Origin: Immundisolibacter sp.
Lineage (GTDB): Bacteria > Pseudomonadota > Gammaproteobacteria > Immundisolibacterales > Immundisolibacteraceae
Length of the DNA: 50,497 nt
Assembly: GCF_041601295.1 (NCBI RefSeq)
Contig: NZ_JBFIII010000004.1
Location: 1-50,497 of the forward strand
Direction of reading: 5' to 3'
Shown: piece after piece, positions 16,806 through 25,511 of the stretch
How the letters are laid out: the number at the start of each line of letters is the position of its first letter
Numbering within the stretch: position 1 is the stretch's first letter
Made by a program: the position numbers and the translations under genes
The notes under the pieces: generated by a model
The model's database searches: none
Seen by the model: only the letters and a program-made list of their open reading frames with translations
Told to the model about the DNA's origin: nothing

Positions 16806-17299
16806 CGCACGCCGACAAAAGCATCCTGTCCGCCCATGTGCGACACCAGATCGACCTGGCAGTGGCCAAGTTTCCGCCCGAGCAAAAGCGCTCCGCCGTG
16901 CTGACCGCGCTGCGCGAGGCGCAGCACCAGAACGGTGGATACCTGACCGTGGAGCTGATGGACGCAGTCGCCGCGTGCCTCGAACTCGCTCCCATGGACG
17001 TGTACGAAGTGGCGAGCTTCTATTCCATGTTCGAGACCGAGCCGGTTGGTCGGCACTCGGTTTCGGTCTGTACCAACATCTCCTGCATGTTGCGTGGCGC
17101 CGATGCGGTGGTCGAGCAAATCGAACGCAAACTGGGCGTCAAGCTCGGCCAGAGCACGCCGGACGGCAAGTTTTATCTGAAACCCGAGGAAGAGTGCCTG
17201 GCCGGCTGCTGCGGTGCGCCGATGATGCAGATCGACCATGTGTATTACGAGCACCTGACACCCGAGCGGGTCGATCAGATCCTGGACGCACTGGACTGA
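16802..17299 (+). CDS. nuoE: NADH-quinone oxidoreductase subunit E
   Basis: The 24 kDa thioredoxin-fold subunit of the NADH dehydrogenase module, with 2Fe-2S cluster N1a. The ligands appear in SVCTNISCMLRGA (two Cys) and ECLAGCCGAP (two used Cys) at the expected spacing. The N-terminal helical bundle includes FPPEQKRSAVLTALREAQ. At 165 aa it is complete. It overlaps nuoD by four bases; nuoF begins one base after its stop. Confidence 0.96.
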   Translation: MTHADKSILSAHVRHQIDLAVAKFPPEQKRSAVLTALREAQHQNGGYLTVELMDAVAACLELAPMDVYEVASFYSMFETEPVGRHSVSVCTNISCMLRGADAVVEQIERKLGVKLGQSTPDGKFYLKPEEECLAGCCGAPMMQIDHVYYEHLTPERVDQILDALD

Positions 17300-17300
17300 C

Positions 17301-18599
17301 ATGAGCGCCGAAGTCAAAGTCTGTTTCGAGACCCTTGGCGAGCCCGAACCGTGGTCGTTCGATACGTACACCCGCCTGGGTGGCTACAGTGCCTGGCGGC
17401 GCATCCTGTCCGGCGAGCTCAGCCCCGAACAGGTGCTGGAAGAGGTGAAGGCTTCGGGGCTGCGCGGGCGCGGCGGGGCGGGTTTCCCGACCGGTCTGAA
17501 GTGGTCGTTCATGCCGCGCACGGCCCCGGGTCAAAAGTATCTGGTGTGCAACGCCGATGAGTCCGAGCCGGGCACCTGCAAGGATCGGGACATCATTCGC
17601 TTTAATCCGCATTCCCTGGTCGAGGGCATGGCTATCGGCGCGTACGCCATGGGCGCGACCGTGGGTTACTGCTACCTGCGCGGCGAGTGGCTGGACGAGG
17701 TGGCGATGCGCTTCGACACGGCGCTGAAGGAAGCCCACGCGGCGGGTTTGCTGGGTCGCAACATTCAGGGGTCCGGCATCGATTTTGACCTGCACAGCAC
17801 GCTGGGCGCCGGTGCCTACATCTGCGGCGAGGAAACGGCGCTGCTGGAGTCGCTTGAGGGCAAGAAAGGCCTGCCGCGTTTCAAGCCCCCGTTCCCAGCG
17901 GCGTTCGGCCTGTACGGCAAACCCACCACCATCAATAACGTCGAGTCCCTGGCCTCGGTGCCGATCATCCTGCGCAAGGGCGCCGCGTGGTTCGCCGAAA
18001 TGGGCGTCGAGCGCGCCGGTGGCAGCAAGATTTTTTCGGTTTCCGGCCATGTTGCCAAGCCGGGCAATTACGAGGTTCGTCTTGGAACACCGTTCCGGGA
18101 GCTGCTGGAACTGGCCGGTGGCGTATGGCAAGGCCGACAACTGAAGGCGGTCATCCCCGGCGGTTCATCGGTGCCGGTGCTGCCGGCCGCCACCATGCTG
18201 GAAGCCAACATGGACTACGACTCCATTGCCAAGGCCGGGTCCCTGCTGGGTTCCGGCGCGGTGGTGGTGATGGATGAAACCACCGACATGGTGCGCATGC
18301 TCCAGCGCATTTCGCGGTTCTATTTTGCGGAATCATGCGGCCAGTGCACGCCGTGCCGGGAGGGCACCGGCTGGCTTTACCGAGTGGTGACGCGCATCGT
18401 CGAGGGCGACGGGAGGCCAGAGGATCTCGAACTGTTGGAGAGCGTCGCCGGTAATATCGCCGGGCGCACCATCTGCGCACTCGGCGACGCGGCGGCCATG
18501 CCGGTGCAGGGCATGCTGCGCCACTTCCGCCACGAATTTGCTTACTACATCGAACATAAACGCAGCCTGGTCGGTGACCGGCTGGGCGCCGCGGCGTGA
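17301..18599 (+). CDS. nuoF: NADH-quinone oxidoreductase subunit F
   Basis: The NADH-oxidising 51 kDa subunit, binding FMN and 4Fe-4S cluster N3. The NADH/FMN loops GRGGAGFPTGLKW and NADESEPGTCKDR are clear, as is GAYICGEETALLESLEG. The N3 ligands are in ESCGQCTPCREGTGW, with the fourth Cys in TICALGDAAAMPVQG. At 432 aa it is full length. A 33-base gap then separates it from nuoG, the largest among nuoA-I. Confidence 0.97.
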   Translation: MSAEVKVCFETLGEPEPWSFDTYTRLGGYSAWRRILSGELSPEQVLEEVKASGLRGRGGAGFPTGLKWSFMPRTAPGQKYLVCNADESEPGTCKDRDIIRFNPHSLVEGMAIGAYAMGATVGYCYLRGEWLDEVAMRFDTALKEAHAAGLLGRNIQGSGIDFDLHSTLGAGAYICGEETALLESLEGKKGLPRFKPPFPAAFGLYGKPTTINNVESLASVPIILRKGAAWFAEMGVERAGGSKIFSVSGHVAKPGNYEVRLGTPFRELLELAGGVWQGRQLKAVIPGGSSVPVLPAATMLEANMDYDSIAKAGSLLGSGAVVVMDETTDMVRMLQRISRFYFAESCGQCTPCREGTGWLYRVVTRIVEGDGRPEDLELLESVAGNIAGRTICALGDAAAMPVQGMLRHFRHEFAYYIEHKRSLVGDRLGAAA

Positions 18600-18632
18600 G
18601 CGTCGGCGCATGCAAGAAAGGCGCGCAGTTGC

Positions 18633-21008
18633 ATGAGTGACGACCTTCTGAACGTCGAGATCAACGGCCGTGCGCTGCAGGTGCGCAAGGGGCAGATGAT
18701 CATCCAGGCCGCCGATGCCGCTGGCGTTACCGTCCCCCGCTTCTGTTACCACGAGAAGCTGAGCATCGCGGCCAACTGCCGCATGTGCCTGGTGGAAGTG
18801 GAGAAAATGCCCAAGCCGGTGCCGGCCTGTGCGACGCCTCTGGCCGAGGGGATGAAGATCTTCACCAAATCGCCGAAGGCGTTGCAGTCGCAGCGCGCGG
18901 TGATGGAGTTCCTGCTCATCAATCATCCGCTGGACTGCCCGATTTGCGATGAAGGCGGCGAGTGTGAGCTGCAGGACACCGCGCTCGGATTTGGCAAGGT
19001 TGAGGCGCGTTACACCGAAGCCAAGCGGGTGGTCGACGACAAGGACATCGGACCCCTGATCCAGACCGAGATGACGCGCTGCATTCATTGCACGCGCTGC
19101 GTGCGGTTCGGGGAGGAGATCGCCGGGGTCAAGGAACTGGGCGCGACCGGTCGCGGCGAGTTCATGCGTATCGGCACTTACATCGAACAGGCGATGCAGT
19201 CCGAGCTGTCCGGCAACGTGGTCGATCTGTGCCCGGTTGGCGCGCTTACCAACAAGCCGTATCGGTTCACCGCACGGGCCTGGGAACTCGATCGTCGTCC
19301 CGGCGTGAGCCCACACGATTGCATCGGCAGCAATCTCGAAATCAATGTCGCCAATGGCAGCGTCAAGCGGGTGCTGCCCAGAGCCAACGAGGCGGTCAAC
19401 GAAATCTGGCTGTCGGACCGCGATCGTTACTCCTATCTTGGTCTGCATAGCCCTCAGCGGCTGAGCCGGCCGCTGATGAGAAAGGGCGACCAGTGGCACG
19501 AGGCCAGCTGGCCAGAAGCGCTGGCCGCCGCCGCCGAAGGCTTACAGGCCGTACTCAAGGAGTATGGTCCGGCCCAGCTGGGTGCCTTGCTGGCGCCAAC
19601 GCTGACGATTGAGGAGCTGTATCTGGCGCAAAAACTTATGCGCAGCCTGGGTTCCGATAATGTCGATCATCGCCTGCGACAGTGGGATTTCACTGCCGAC
19701 GCCAGCTTGCCACTGCACCCCGGTCTGGCGTCGATTGCTGCGTTGGAGAAGGTTCCTGCGTTCGTCTTGATCGGCAGTAACCTGCGCAAGGACCAGCCCC
19801 TGTTGAACACCCGGCTGCGCCGTGCGGTGATCAAGGGCGGCGCTGTCGGCTACGCCATTAACGCCTACGAGTACGACTTCAACTATCCCCTGCGGGGCGT
19901 GATGGTGCGAGATCCGGCCGGCATGGTGGCCGAGCTGGCTGGAATCGCGGTGGCACTGTTCGACGGCGCCGCCGTGCCGGCGCAGTGGACTGCGCGACTG
20001 GCCAGCGTGGCCGCCACACCCGGGCAAAAGGAGCTCGCCGCGACCCTGCGCAAGCACCCGGGGGCCGTGTTGCTGCTGGGCGACCAGGCTATGGCGAGCC
20101 CGTATTACGGCGCCCTGCGTGCCCTGGCGGGCCTGATTGCCGGGCAGACTGGCGCCACCGTGGGCGAACTCAGCGCCGGTGGTAATGGCGTTGGCGCCTG
20201 GTTGGCGGGTGCTGTGCCGCATCGTCGCGCGGGCGGCGGCCATCCGCATCAAAGTGGGCTCAATGCGCGTGCCATGCTGGAGCAGCATTTGCAGGCGTAT
20301 GTCGTGGCCGGCTGTGAACCGGAATTTGACTGCGCAGACGGCGCCGCGGCGCTGGTGGCGCTGGACGCCGCCCAGTGTGTGGTGGTGCTCAGTTCGTTTG
20401 TCACCGACGCCATGCGCGGCTACGCCGACATCATTCTGCCCCTTGCGACATTTACCGAAACCGGTGGCAGTTATGTGAATGTCGAGGGCCGCTGGCAGTC
20501 CTTCGAGGGCGCGCTCAAGCCGCTTGGTGAGGCGCGACCGGGATGGAAGATCCTCAGAGTGCTGGCCAATCTGCTCGACCTGCCTGGCTTTGAGCAGGAC
20601 GACGTGGCGGCGGTGCGGGCTGAACTGCAAACGAGCGTGGATGCCAGTGAGTTTTCGCCTGGCGCAGGGGAGGCGACGGAGGTGGCCTGGCCGGCGTTGG
20701 CGTCCGGACTGACGCGTGTGGGCGATGTGTCCTGTTACCGCGCCGACGCGCTGGTTCGACGGGCTGGCGCTTTGCAGCAACGGGCCGACAATCCGGCCGC
20801 TGCGGCCTATATCAATGACGCGGAAGCTGCGCGCCTTGGTCTTGCCGCGGGCGACCGGGTCCGGGCGAGTCAGGGTGAGGTCGTGCTCGAACTGGTCGTT
20901 GCACGCGATGGCCGCGTGGCCGACGGCACAGTGCGTATCCCGGCGGCGCTTGAGGCCACGCAGGCTTTCGGCCCCGCCTACGGGCCGCTGAGCCTGGAGC
21001 GCATCTAG
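18633..21008 (+). CDS. nuoG: NADH-quinone oxidoreductase subunit G
   Basis: The 75 kDa subunit, 791 aa. The ferredoxin-like N-terminus binds N1b through Cys residues in RFCYHEKLSIAANCRMCLVE and PACATP. The His-ligated N5 motif is HPLDCPICDEGGEC, and N4 uses CIHCTRCVRF with a later VDLCPVGAL. The remainder (about 220-790) is a molybdopterin-oxidoreductase-type domain without cofactor residues. It is shorter than the about 900 aa E. coli subunit, as in many non-enteric gammaproteobacteria. The stop overlaps the nuoH GTG by one base. Confidence 0.95.
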   Translation: MSDDLLNVEINGRALQVRKGQMIIQAADAAGVTVPRFCYHEKLSIAANCRMCLVEVEKMPKPVPACATPLAEGMKIFTKSPKALQSQRAVMEFLLINHPLDCPICDEGGECELQDTALGFGKVEARYTEAKRVVDDKDIGPLIQTEMTRCIHCTRCVRFGEEIAGVKELGATGRGEFMRIGTYIEQAMQSELSGNVVDLCPVGALTNKPYRFTARAWELDRRPGVSPHDCIGSNLEINVANGSVKRVLPRANEAVNEIWLSDRDRYSYLGLHSPQRLSRPLMRKGDQWHEASWPEALAAAAEGLQAVLKEYGPAQLGALLAPTLTIEELYLAQKLMRSLGSDNVDHRLRQWDFTADASLPLHPGLASIAALEKVPAFVLIGSNLRKDQPLLNTRLRRAVIKGGAVGYAINAYEYDFNYPLRGVMVRDPAGMVAELAGIAVALFDGAAVPAQWTARLASVAATPGQKELAATLRKHPGAVLLLGDQAMASPYYGALRALAGLIAGQTGATVGELSAGGNGVGAWLAGAVPHRRAGGGHPHQSGLNARAMLEQHLQAYVVAGCEPEFDCADGAAALVALDAAQCVVVLSSFVTDAMRGYADIILPLATFTETGGSYVNVEGRWQSFEGALKPLGEARPGWKILRVLANLLDLPGFEQDDVAAVRAELQTSVDASEFSPGAGEATEVAWPALASGLTRVGDVSCYRADALVRRAGALQQRADNPAAAAYINDAEAARLGLAAGDRVRASQGEVVLELVVARDGRVADGTVRIPAALEATQAFGPAYGPLSLERI

Positions 21009-22063
21009 TGGAATCGCTTGTCCTGTTCTGGCAATCGCTGCCCGAGGCGCTGCGCCTGGTCCTGTGGAATCTGCTCAAGATCGGCGTGGTGGTGCTGCCG
21101 CTGCTGGCGGCGGTGGCCTGGCTGACCTTTGCCGAACGCAAGGTGATCGGCTATATGCAGTTGCGCATCGGTCCGAACCGGGTTGGGCCACGGGGCTGGT
21201 TGCAGCCAATCGCCGATGCGCTCAAGCTCCTGACCAAGGAAATACTGGTGCCGGTGCGCGCCAATCCGTTCCTGTTTTATCTGGCACCGGTGCTGGTGCT
21301 TGCGCCCGCGCTCGCCGCCTGGGCAGTGGTGCCGTTTGGCGCCGGCTTGGCGATCGCCGACATCGATGTTGGCCTGTTGTACGTGCTGGCCATTACCTCC
21401 ATGGGTGTGTACGGGGTCATCCTGGCCGGGTGGGCCTCCAACTCCCGCTACGCGTTCCTGGGCGCGATGCGCTCGGCGGCGCAGATCGTCGCCTATGAAA
21501 TTGCCATGGGCTTTGCGGTGGTCGTGGTGTTGCTGGCGGCCGGCAGTCTTAACTTGCAGAAGATCGTGATGGCGCAAAGCGGTAGCTTTCTGACCTGGTT
21601 CTGGCTGCCGCTGTTACCCGTGGCGGTGATCTATTTCGTGTCGGCGGTGGCGGAGACCAACCGTGCCCCGTTTGACGTGGCCGAGGGGGAGTCCGAGATC
21701 GTCGCCGGGTTTCATGTCGAGTATTCCGGCATGAGTTTCGCGGTATTTTTCCTGGCCGAATACGCCAACATGATTCTGGTGTCCACTCTGGCGGCGACCA
21801 TGTTCATGGGCGGCTGGCTGTCGCCGTTTGAAGGGATACCGCTGCTGGAACCAGCCTTTGCCTGGGTGCCCGCGCCGTTGTGGTTGATTGCCAAGGTCGC
21901 GTTCCTGCTGTTCTGTTTCTTGTGGTTTCGGGCCACGTTTCCACGCTATCGCTACGACCAGATCATGCGTCTGGGCTGGAAGGTGTTCATCCCGCTGACC
22001 ATCGTCTGGCTGGTGGTGGTGGCAACCGCCGTGCTGTACCGCCTGCCGCCGTGGTTCGATTGA
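21008..22063 (+). CDS. nuoH: NADH-quinone oxidoreductase subunit H
   Basis: Membrane subunit, the ND1 homologue, that completes the quinone chamber. The 351 aa protein has about eight helices. AERKVIGYMQLRIGPNRVGP is the most conserved stretch, followed by ETNRAPFDVAEGESEIVAGF and the matrix-facing acidic loop. The start is the GTG overlapping the nuoG stop, giving MESLVLFWQSLP. FRATFPRYRYDQIMRLGWK near the C-terminus is also typical. Confidence 0.96.
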   Translation: MESLVLFWQSLPEALRLVLWNLLKIGVVVLPLLAAVAWLTFAERKVIGYMQLRIGPNRVGPRGWLQPIADALKLLTKEILVPVRANPFLFYLAPVLVLAPALAAWAVVPFGAGLAIADIDVGLLYVLAITSMGVYGVILAGWASNSRYAFLGAMRSAAQIVAYEIAMGFAVVVVLLAAGSLNLQKIVMAQSGSFLTWFWLPLLPVAVIYFVSAVAETNRAPFDVAEGESEIVAGFHVEYSGMSFAVFFLAEYANMILVSTLAATMFMGGWLSPFEGIPLLEPAFAWVPAPLWLIAKVAFLLFCFLWFRATFPRYRYDQIMRLGWKVFIPLTIVWLVVVATAVLYRLPPWFD

Positions 22064-22073
22064 GGTCCACGCT

Positions 22074-22562
22074 ATGACGCGCATTGCCCAATACCTTAAA
22101 AGCCTGTTGCTGCTGGAATTGCTGGCCGGGCTTGGCGTGACCTTGCGGCATTTTTTCAAACCCAAGATCACGGTGCAGTTTCCGGACGAAAAGACCCCGG
22201 TGTCGCCACGTTTTCGTGGTTTGCACGCGCTGCGCCGCTACCCGAATGGCGAGGAGCGCTGCATTGCCTGCAAGCTGTGCGAGGCGGTGTGCCCGGCGCT
22301 GGCGATCACCATCGAGTCCGAGCCGCGGGACGATGGCACGCGCCGTACCGTTCGCTATGACATCGACATGTTCAAGTGCGTTTATTGCGGTTTTTGTGAA
22401 GAAGCCTGCCCGGTGGATTCCATCGTCATGACCAATTTCAACCATTTCCACATGGAGTCGCCGGGCGAGCGCGTGTATGACAAGCAGACCTTGCTGGCGA
22501 TCGGCGACCGTATGGAAGCGCAGATCGCCGCCGACCGGGCAGCCGACGCGGCATTCCGATGA
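22074..22562 (+). CDS. nuoI: NADH-quinone oxidoreductase subunit I
   Basis: A 162 aa ferredoxin-type subunit with two 4Fe-4S clusters (N6a and N6b) between NuoG and NuoB. The two four-Cys motifs are CIACKLCEAVCP (about residues 63-74) and CVYCGFCEEACP (about 102-113). The N-terminal amphipathic region LLLLELLAGLGVTLRHFF anchors it at the membrane. YDKQTLLAIGDRME near the end is a family feature. Confidence 0.96.
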   Translation: MTRIAQYLKSLLLLELLAGLGVTLRHFFKPKITVQFPDEKTPVSPRFRGLHALRRYPNGEERCIACKLCEAVCPALAITIESEPRDDGTRRTVRYDIDMFKCVYCGFCEEACPVDSIVMTNFNHFHMESPGERVYDKQTLLAIGDRMEAQIAADRAADAAFR

Positions 22563-22589
22563 GCACTTCAAATCCTGGTTGTGGCCGTC

Positions 22590-23213
22590 ATGGGTACTGA
22601 AAAACTGGTTTTTTACTTACTTGCGGCCATCCTGGTGTTTGCCGCCGGGATGGTGGTCAGCGTGCGTAACGCTGTCAGCGCGGTGTTGTTCCTGGTGCTG
22701 GCGTTTTTCTCGTGTGCCGGGCTATGGCTGATCCTGGAAGCGGAATTTCTGGCTATCGCCCTGGTCCTGGTATACGTCGGCGCGGTAATGGTGCTGTGGC
22801 TGTTTGTGATCATGATGCTGGACATCGGCCGCGCACAACTGCGCGAGGGCTTTGGCAGTCACCTGCCGCTGGGGCTGGCGGTGACGCTGCTGATCGTATT
22901 CGAGATGGTGCTGGTGTTTGGCACCGGTCAACTCGACACCGCCTTGGCCCGAGCTCCGGAGGCAGTCGTTGGCCCGGTGCCCAGCAATGTGGAGGCGATT
23001 GCCGCCGTGCTGTACACCGAATACGCCTACCCGTTTGAAATCGCCGCGATCATTCTGCTGATTGGCATTGTCGCTGCCATAGGCCTGACCTTGCGCGGCG
23101 CGCGTGCCAACAAGTACGTGCCGCCGCAGGCGCAGGTGCACGTTACGCCGCAAGGCCGCATGCATCTGCAGGACCTGCCACGCGGCGACCCGGACGCAGG
23201 CACGGACAAGTAA
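22590..23213 (+). CDS. nuoJ: NADH-quinone oxidoreductase subunit J
   Basis: Membrane subunit (ND6 homologue) with five predicted helices. The third helix has the conserved YVGAVMVLWLFVIMMLD, around the pi-bulge used in coupling. At 207 aa from ATG 22590 it is of normal length; an in-frame GTG at 22581 adds three residues. Neither start has a good ribosome-binding site. The C-terminal 30 residues are hydrophilic and variable. It ends two bases before nuoK. Confidence 0.94.
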   Translation: MGTEKLVFYLLAAILVFAAGMVVSVRNAVSAVLFLVLAFFSCAGLWLILEAEFLAIALVLVYVGAVMVLWLFVIMMLDIGRAQLREGFGSHLPLGLAVTLLIVFEMVLVFGTGQLDTALARAPEAVVGPVPSNVEAIAAVLYTEYAYPFEIAAIILLIGIVAAIGLTLRGARANKYVPPQAQVHVTPQGRMHLQDLPRGDPDAGTDK

Positions 23214-23215
23214 CC

Positions 23216-23521
23216 ATGGTCACGCTTACCGATTACCTGATATTGGGCGCCATTCTGTTTGCACTGGGCATGTTCGGCATTTTCGTCAACCGCAAGAACT
23301 TGATCATCCTGCTGATGTCGGTAGAGCTGCTGCTGTTGGCGGTGAACATGAATTTCGTGGCTTTCTCGCATTTCCTGCACGACATCGCCGGCCAGATCTT
23401 TGTATTTTTCGTCCTGACGGTGGCGGCGGCGGAGTCGGCGATCGGCCTTGCCATCATCGTGGTGCTATTCCGGAACCGGGCGTCGATCAACGTCCAGGAC
23501 CTTGACCGACTTAAGGGCTGA
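23216..23521 (+). CDS. nuoK: NADH-quinone oxidoreductase subunit K
   Basis: The 101 aa ND4L homologue, with three membrane helices. Two conserved intramembrane Glu residues are visible, in LLMSVELLLLAVN and in VAAAESAIGLAI. Both lie on the polar axis that carries protons along the membrane arm. GIFVNRKNLI is also typical. The genes nuoK, nuoL and nuoM are separated by only three and seven bases. Confidence 0.96.
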   Translation: MVTLTDYLILGAILFALGMFGIFVNRKNLIILLMSVELLLLAVNMNFVAFSHFLHDIAGQIFVFFVLTVAAAESAIGLAIIVVLFRNRASINVQDLDRLKG

Positions 23522-23524
23522 GCG

Positions 23525-25504
23525 ATGGAGAAGCTGACCTTAGTCTGTCTGGGCGTGGTGCTGGCGCCGCTGATTGGCGCTGTCGTCGCGGGTCTGGGCG
23601 GCCGCGTGGTGGGCCGCGTAGGTGCGCACAGCGTGACCATTCTTGGCATTGCGGTGTCGTTTGCGCTGTCCTGCTACGCCTTCTGGCTGCTGCTGGCGGC
23701 CAAGGCTGCTGGCGGCGATTACGTGCTCGATGTCGATCTTTACACCTGGCTGCAGAGCGGCCCGCTGACGGTATCGATCGGGTTTCTGATCGACGAGCTG
23801 ACCGCCACCATGATGGTGGTGGTGACCTTTGTGTCGCTGATGGTGCATGTCTACACCATCGGTTACATGCAGGACGACCCCGGTTACCGGCGGTTTTTCA
23901 GCTACATAAGCCTGTTTACGTTTGCCATGTTGATGCTGGTGATGGCCAACAATTTCCTGCAGCTGTTCTTCGGCTGGGAGGGTGTGGGCCTGGTGTCGTA
24001 CTTGCTGATCGGCTTCTGGTATGACAGGGAATCGGCCATCTTCGCCAATCTGAAGGCCTTCCTCGTCAACCGCGTCGGCGATCTGGGGATGATCCTGGGT
24101 ATCGCTGCGGTGCTGGCTTTGTTCGGCAGCCTCGACTTCAGCACGGTTTTCTCCAAGGCGCCGGAACTCACCGGCGAGACGCTGCAAATACTGCCCGGCC
24201 GCGAGTGGGCAGCCCTGACCGTGATATGCGTGCTGCTGTTCATCGGCGCCATGGCCAAGTCAGCACAGGTGCCGCTGCACGTGTGGCTGCCGGATTCGAT
24301 GGAAGGCCCGACGCCGATTTCGGCACTGATCCATGCCGCGACCATGGTCACAGCGGGAATCTTTTTGGTGGCGCGCATGTCGCCGCTTTTCGAGCTGTCC
24401 GAGGCGGCACTCAATTTCGTGCTGTTCATCGGCGCGGTGACGGCGTTCTTCATGGGTCTGCTCGGCCTGGTGCAGACCGACATCAAGCGCGTGGTGGCCT
24501 ATTCGACGCTGTCGCAGCTCGGGTATATGACCGTTGCCCTGGGGGTGTCCGCGTACTCGGCGGCGATTTTTCACTTGAGTACCCACGCGTTCTTCAAGGC
24601 ATTGCTGTTTCTGGCAGCCGGCTCGGTGATCATCGGCCTGCACCACGAGCAGGACATGCGAAAAATGGGTGGCCTGTGGAAGCGCATGCCGATCACGGCA
24701 CTGACAGCGTGGATCGGTACGCTGGCGCTGGTTGGTTTTCCGGGTTTTGCCGGCTTTTATTCCAAGGACGCCATCATCGAGGCGGTGGCAGCGTCCTCGC
24801 TGCCGGCTGCCGGATTCGCACATTTCGCGGTATTGGGCGGCGTGTTCGTGACGGCGCTTTACAGCTTTCGCTTGCTGTTCCTGGTCTTCCATGGCCGCTC
24901 GCGGGTCGACCACCATGCCGCTGAACACCTGCACGAATCACCGCTGGTCGTGACCGGCCCGCTGTTGTTGCTGGCGATCCCATCGGTGTTGATTGGCGCG
25001 CCGCTGATCGGCCCGATGCTGTTTGGCGATTATTTCGGCAATGCCATCCATATCCTGCCGCAGCACACCACGCTGGCTCAGTTCGGGGAGCACTTCCACG
25101 GCGCGGCCGCGTTTGCCCTGCATGGGTTCACGGCACTGCCGTTCTGGTTGATGCTGGCTGGCGCGGGCACAGCGGTGGTGTTCTATCTACTGCGTCCCGA
25201 ATGGCCGGCGCTGGTGCGCCGCCGCTTCTCGCTGATCCATCACATTTTCGAGCGCAAATACTACTTTGACGACTTCAACCAGACGGTGTTTGCCGGTGGC
25301 CTGCGTGGTATCGGCAACCTGCTGTGGCGCGTAGGCGATGCCGCGCTGATCGACGGTCTGGCGGTCAACGGCACGGCGCGGACCATCGGCCGCTTGGCCG
25401 GGGCGCTTCGGCATATCCAGACCGGCTACCTGTACCACTACGCCTTTGCCATGATCATCGGCCTGGCAGCACTGCTGGGCATGATCTGGTACGTGAGTTT
25501 CTGA
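23525..25504 (+). CDS. nuoL: NADH-quinone oxidoreductase subunit L
   Basis: The distal antiporter-like proton-pumping subunit (ND5 homologue), 659 aa and about 16 helices. FFGWEGVGLVSYLLIGFWY contains the conserved Glu of helix 5. KSAQVPLHVWLPDSMEGPTP has the key Lys of helix 7. The C-terminal part includes the long lateral helix and a last anchor helix (MIIGLAALLGMIWYV). Length and order are normal. Confidence 0.97.
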   Translation: MEKLTLVCLGVVLAPLIGAVVAGLGGRVVGRVGAHSVTILGIAVSFALSCYAFWLLLAAKAAGGDYVLDVDLYTWLQSGPLTVSIGFLIDELTATMMVVVTFVSLMVHVYTIGYMQDDPGYRRFFSYISLFTFAMLMLVMANNFLQLFFGWEGVGLVSYLLIGFWYDRESAIFANLKAFLVNRVGDLGMILGIAAVLALFGSLDFSTVFSKAPELTGETLQILPGREWAALTVICVLLFIGAMAKSAQVPLHVWLPDSMEGPTPISALIHAATMVTAGIFLVARMSPLFELSEAALNFVLFIGAVTAFFMGLLGLVQTDIKRVVAYSTLSQLGYMTVALGVSAYSAAIFHLSTHAFFKALLFLAAGSVIIGLHHEQDMRKMGGLWKRMPITALTAWIGTLALVGFPGFAGFYSKDAIIEAVAASSLPAAGFAHFAVLGGVFVTALYSFRLLFLVFHGRSRVDHHAAEHLHESPLVVTGPLLLLAIPSVLIGAPLIGPMLFGDYFGNAIHILPQHTTLAQFGEHFHGAAAFALHGFTALPFWLMLAGAGTAVVFYLLRPEWPALVRRRFSLIHHIFERKYYFDDFNQTVFAGGLRGIGNLLWRVGDAALIDGLAVNGTARTIGRLAGALRHIQTGYLYHYAFAMIIGLAALLGMIWYVSF

Positions 25505-25511
25505 GCGCACC

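Noticed and set aside
19542..20780. Minus-strand 412-codon frame inside nuoG
   Set aside because: Same reason: high-GC antisense shadow of a well-supported gene.
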